DNA of 22,440 nt from Larix sibirica. Lineage: Eukaryota; Streptophyta; Pinopsida; Pinales; Pinaceae. Positions 21,161-22,440 of this stretch are shown one piece after another (the first letter of the stretch is position 1; each line of letters opens with the position of its first letter). Below the pieces are notes generated by a model. It was given only the letters and a program-made list of their open reading frames with translations. It searched no databases and was not told where the DNA came from. The DNA lies in the NCBI GenBank assembly GCA_004151065.3, contig NWUY0304601954.1:1-22440 (forward strand). Direction: 5' to 3'. The position numbers were made by a program, and so were the translations under genes.

Positions 21161-21163
21161 CAA

Positions 21164-21224
21164 CCTTGCTCTCCTAATGTAAAGCAAGCTTTTCCTTGCT
21201 CTCCCTTTGGTCAAGCAAGCTTTT
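21164..21224 (+). repeat. 30/31-bp tandem pair; second copy matches 1049-1074 inverted
   Basis: Unit 1 (21164-21193) and unit 2 (21194-21224) both start CCTTGCTCTCC and end CAAGCTTTT, differing in the middle. Bases 21195-21220 of unit 2 are exactly the reverse complement of 1049-1074. Confidence 0.85.
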
Positions 21225-22000
21225 CCTTTTCATTGCCTATATTTTTATGTTTTAACATAGAATACTTGTCGCATCTATACGTTGAACCTTTCCATTGTAA
21301 GAATTTGTAATCTATGCAATCTGAATAAAATGAAATGGTACTTTCAAAATGTTTCTGTTTGTGGCAGGGACGAGTGATAAGAGGGTAAAACCTAGTTTAG
21401 GTAACACGAAGGTGAGCTGACCCCAAAAAGGGAAGCGTAGCCTGTAGTATTTTGACCGCCTAGGGCTTTACCTGCTGATTCTACACGTAGTCTGATCTCT
21501 TTATAGTGGCCGTAAGGCTAGTTTCCTTTCCATGGAGCTTACTTATTCTAATTCTTTTTCAGGTTCCACTAATAAATAAGAGATAGATATATCAGTTATA
21601 TATGTAATTATTACATTCCACAGCTACTACTACCGTGAAGTTTCTCTATGATAGCTTGCACCGAATCTTTTGCTTTAAGGTTCAGCGCTTTTATCCTTCC
21701 TGGTTTCTCTTTCCTGGTTAGATATCATTTGCTTTATTACTAAAAACATTTGGATAGACCTCAATAGAATCACACCCTTACAATAAACACCCATTTGGTC
21801 AACCACCCGACCGAGAATGATTGAGGAGTTCAACGGATTGATAAACGTATTTTTATTTATTAAAATAATGGATTTTTTTATTTATGGAACTATACCCTTT
21901 CAGAACATTTACCCATTAAAACCGGAATGACCTTGCCTTCTTCATCAGCAAGAGATAAGGGCCACATCAATACTGGAGAGGATAGGCCCCCCACAATACA
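21225..22000. other. Unassigned spacer, partly AT-rich
   Basis: No tRNA, rRNA or intron core found. There is an AT-rich run at about 21848-21890. Around 21400-21500 the sequence has a mixed, structured look but does not fold by eye into a known RNA. Confidence 0.4.
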
Positions 22001-22290
22001 CCCAATCACCGTCACAGCATGCCTCATCCTACATGGTACAGGTTAGTTAGGCACAGCCATAGGGTTCCAATAGCCGCTACTCAAGAGTCCATCCAGGGTT
22101 AAATCACTCCATGCCAGGTTTCAATACACTTGATCCAGTCATAGCTAGGATGGGTTACTCAGATACTTTTATGGGCCACTTGGTTGGATGGGCTCCCGGG
22201 ATCGGTTGGGATGCTCGGTTTGGATACTCGCCTTGCGCTTTGTTACTTGACTTTGATACTCGAGCTGGGATACTTGGGTAGGATACCAGT
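22000..22290. repeat. CTCGG-rich degenerate repeat, copy B
   Basis: Direct-orientation diverged copy of 19780-20170, with 22135-22180 as the best-conserved core. It shares GCCACT, GGGCTCCCGGG, TGCTCGGTT and GAGCTGGGATACT in the same order as copy A. Spacing between the cores is 2264 bases. Confidence 0.8.
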
Positions 22291-22305
22291 TATAGAAAAC
22301 AGCCT

Positions 22306-22339
22306 CTTTCAATAGTTTCGTACTTTCAATAGTTTCGTA
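22306..22339. repeat. Perfect 17-bp tandem duplication
   Basis: CTTTCAATAGTTTCGTA occurs at 22306-22322 and again immediately after, at 22323-22339. Confidence 0.95.
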
Positions 22340-22440
22340 TAATAAAATATGAGCCAACGAGCGGCCAAAGGCGACTGATTAGTCTTCTGAAGAGGCAAGT
22401 TCCAACTGAATCATCTTCCGGGATAGATCGTCCACCGGAC

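Noticed and set aside
1-22440. Group II intron domain V, rRNA, tRNA or chloroplast-derived genes
   Set aside because: I scanned both strands by eye for typical cores and anticodon/T-loop pairs and found none; a covariance-model search would be decisive.

Overview
This window looks like plant organellar DNA, most probably an intergenic stretch of a large, repeat-rich plant mitochondrial chromosome of the kind known from cucurbits. The signs are moderate GC (not computed), no conserved cellular gene in 22 kb, decayed fragments of plant Ty1/copia and Ty3/gypsy retrotransposons, and several kilobases of overlapping degenerate short repeats. A nuclear origin cannot be excluded, because I found no mitochondrial gene, tRNA, rRNA or intron core to anchor the assignment.

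Layout. 1-783 (-): decayed gag of a Ty3/gypsy-type element with a zinc knuckle, running off the left edge. 784-1673: unassigned, with one member of a 30-bp repeat. 1674-4082 (-): 5'-truncated Ty1/copia element in its native order (C-terminal integrase, reverse transcriptase, RNase H, polypurine tract, 208-bp LTR). 4083-5450: unassigned. 5450-6640: CTACTG/ACTAAAG-rich degenerate repeats. 6640-8100: unassigned, then a short tandem array at 8111-8380. 8830-10430: degenerate tandem repeats (motifs C and B here) with a spacing near 350 bp in the best-ordered part. 10430-11480: unassigned. 11485-13345 (+): decayed gag-protease of a Ty3/gypsy element, apparently the same family as the left-edge fragment. 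13345-15200: short tandem repeats and a possible LTR fragment. 15500-16210: three small repeat clusters. 16400-16910: an anonymous 112-codon ORF with a hydrophobic C-terminus. 17600-19320: motifs C and B again, in reverse orientation. 19780-20170 and 22000-22290: two diverged copies of a CTCGG-rich repeat. The rest is unassigned.

Nothing here forms a working pathway. Both element types are frameshifted, carry stops and have lost catalytic residues, so they are relics. What deserves attention is how the repeat families are organised, above all the inverted clusters at 8.8-10.4 kb and 17.6-19.3 kb. I found no convincing new biological system.
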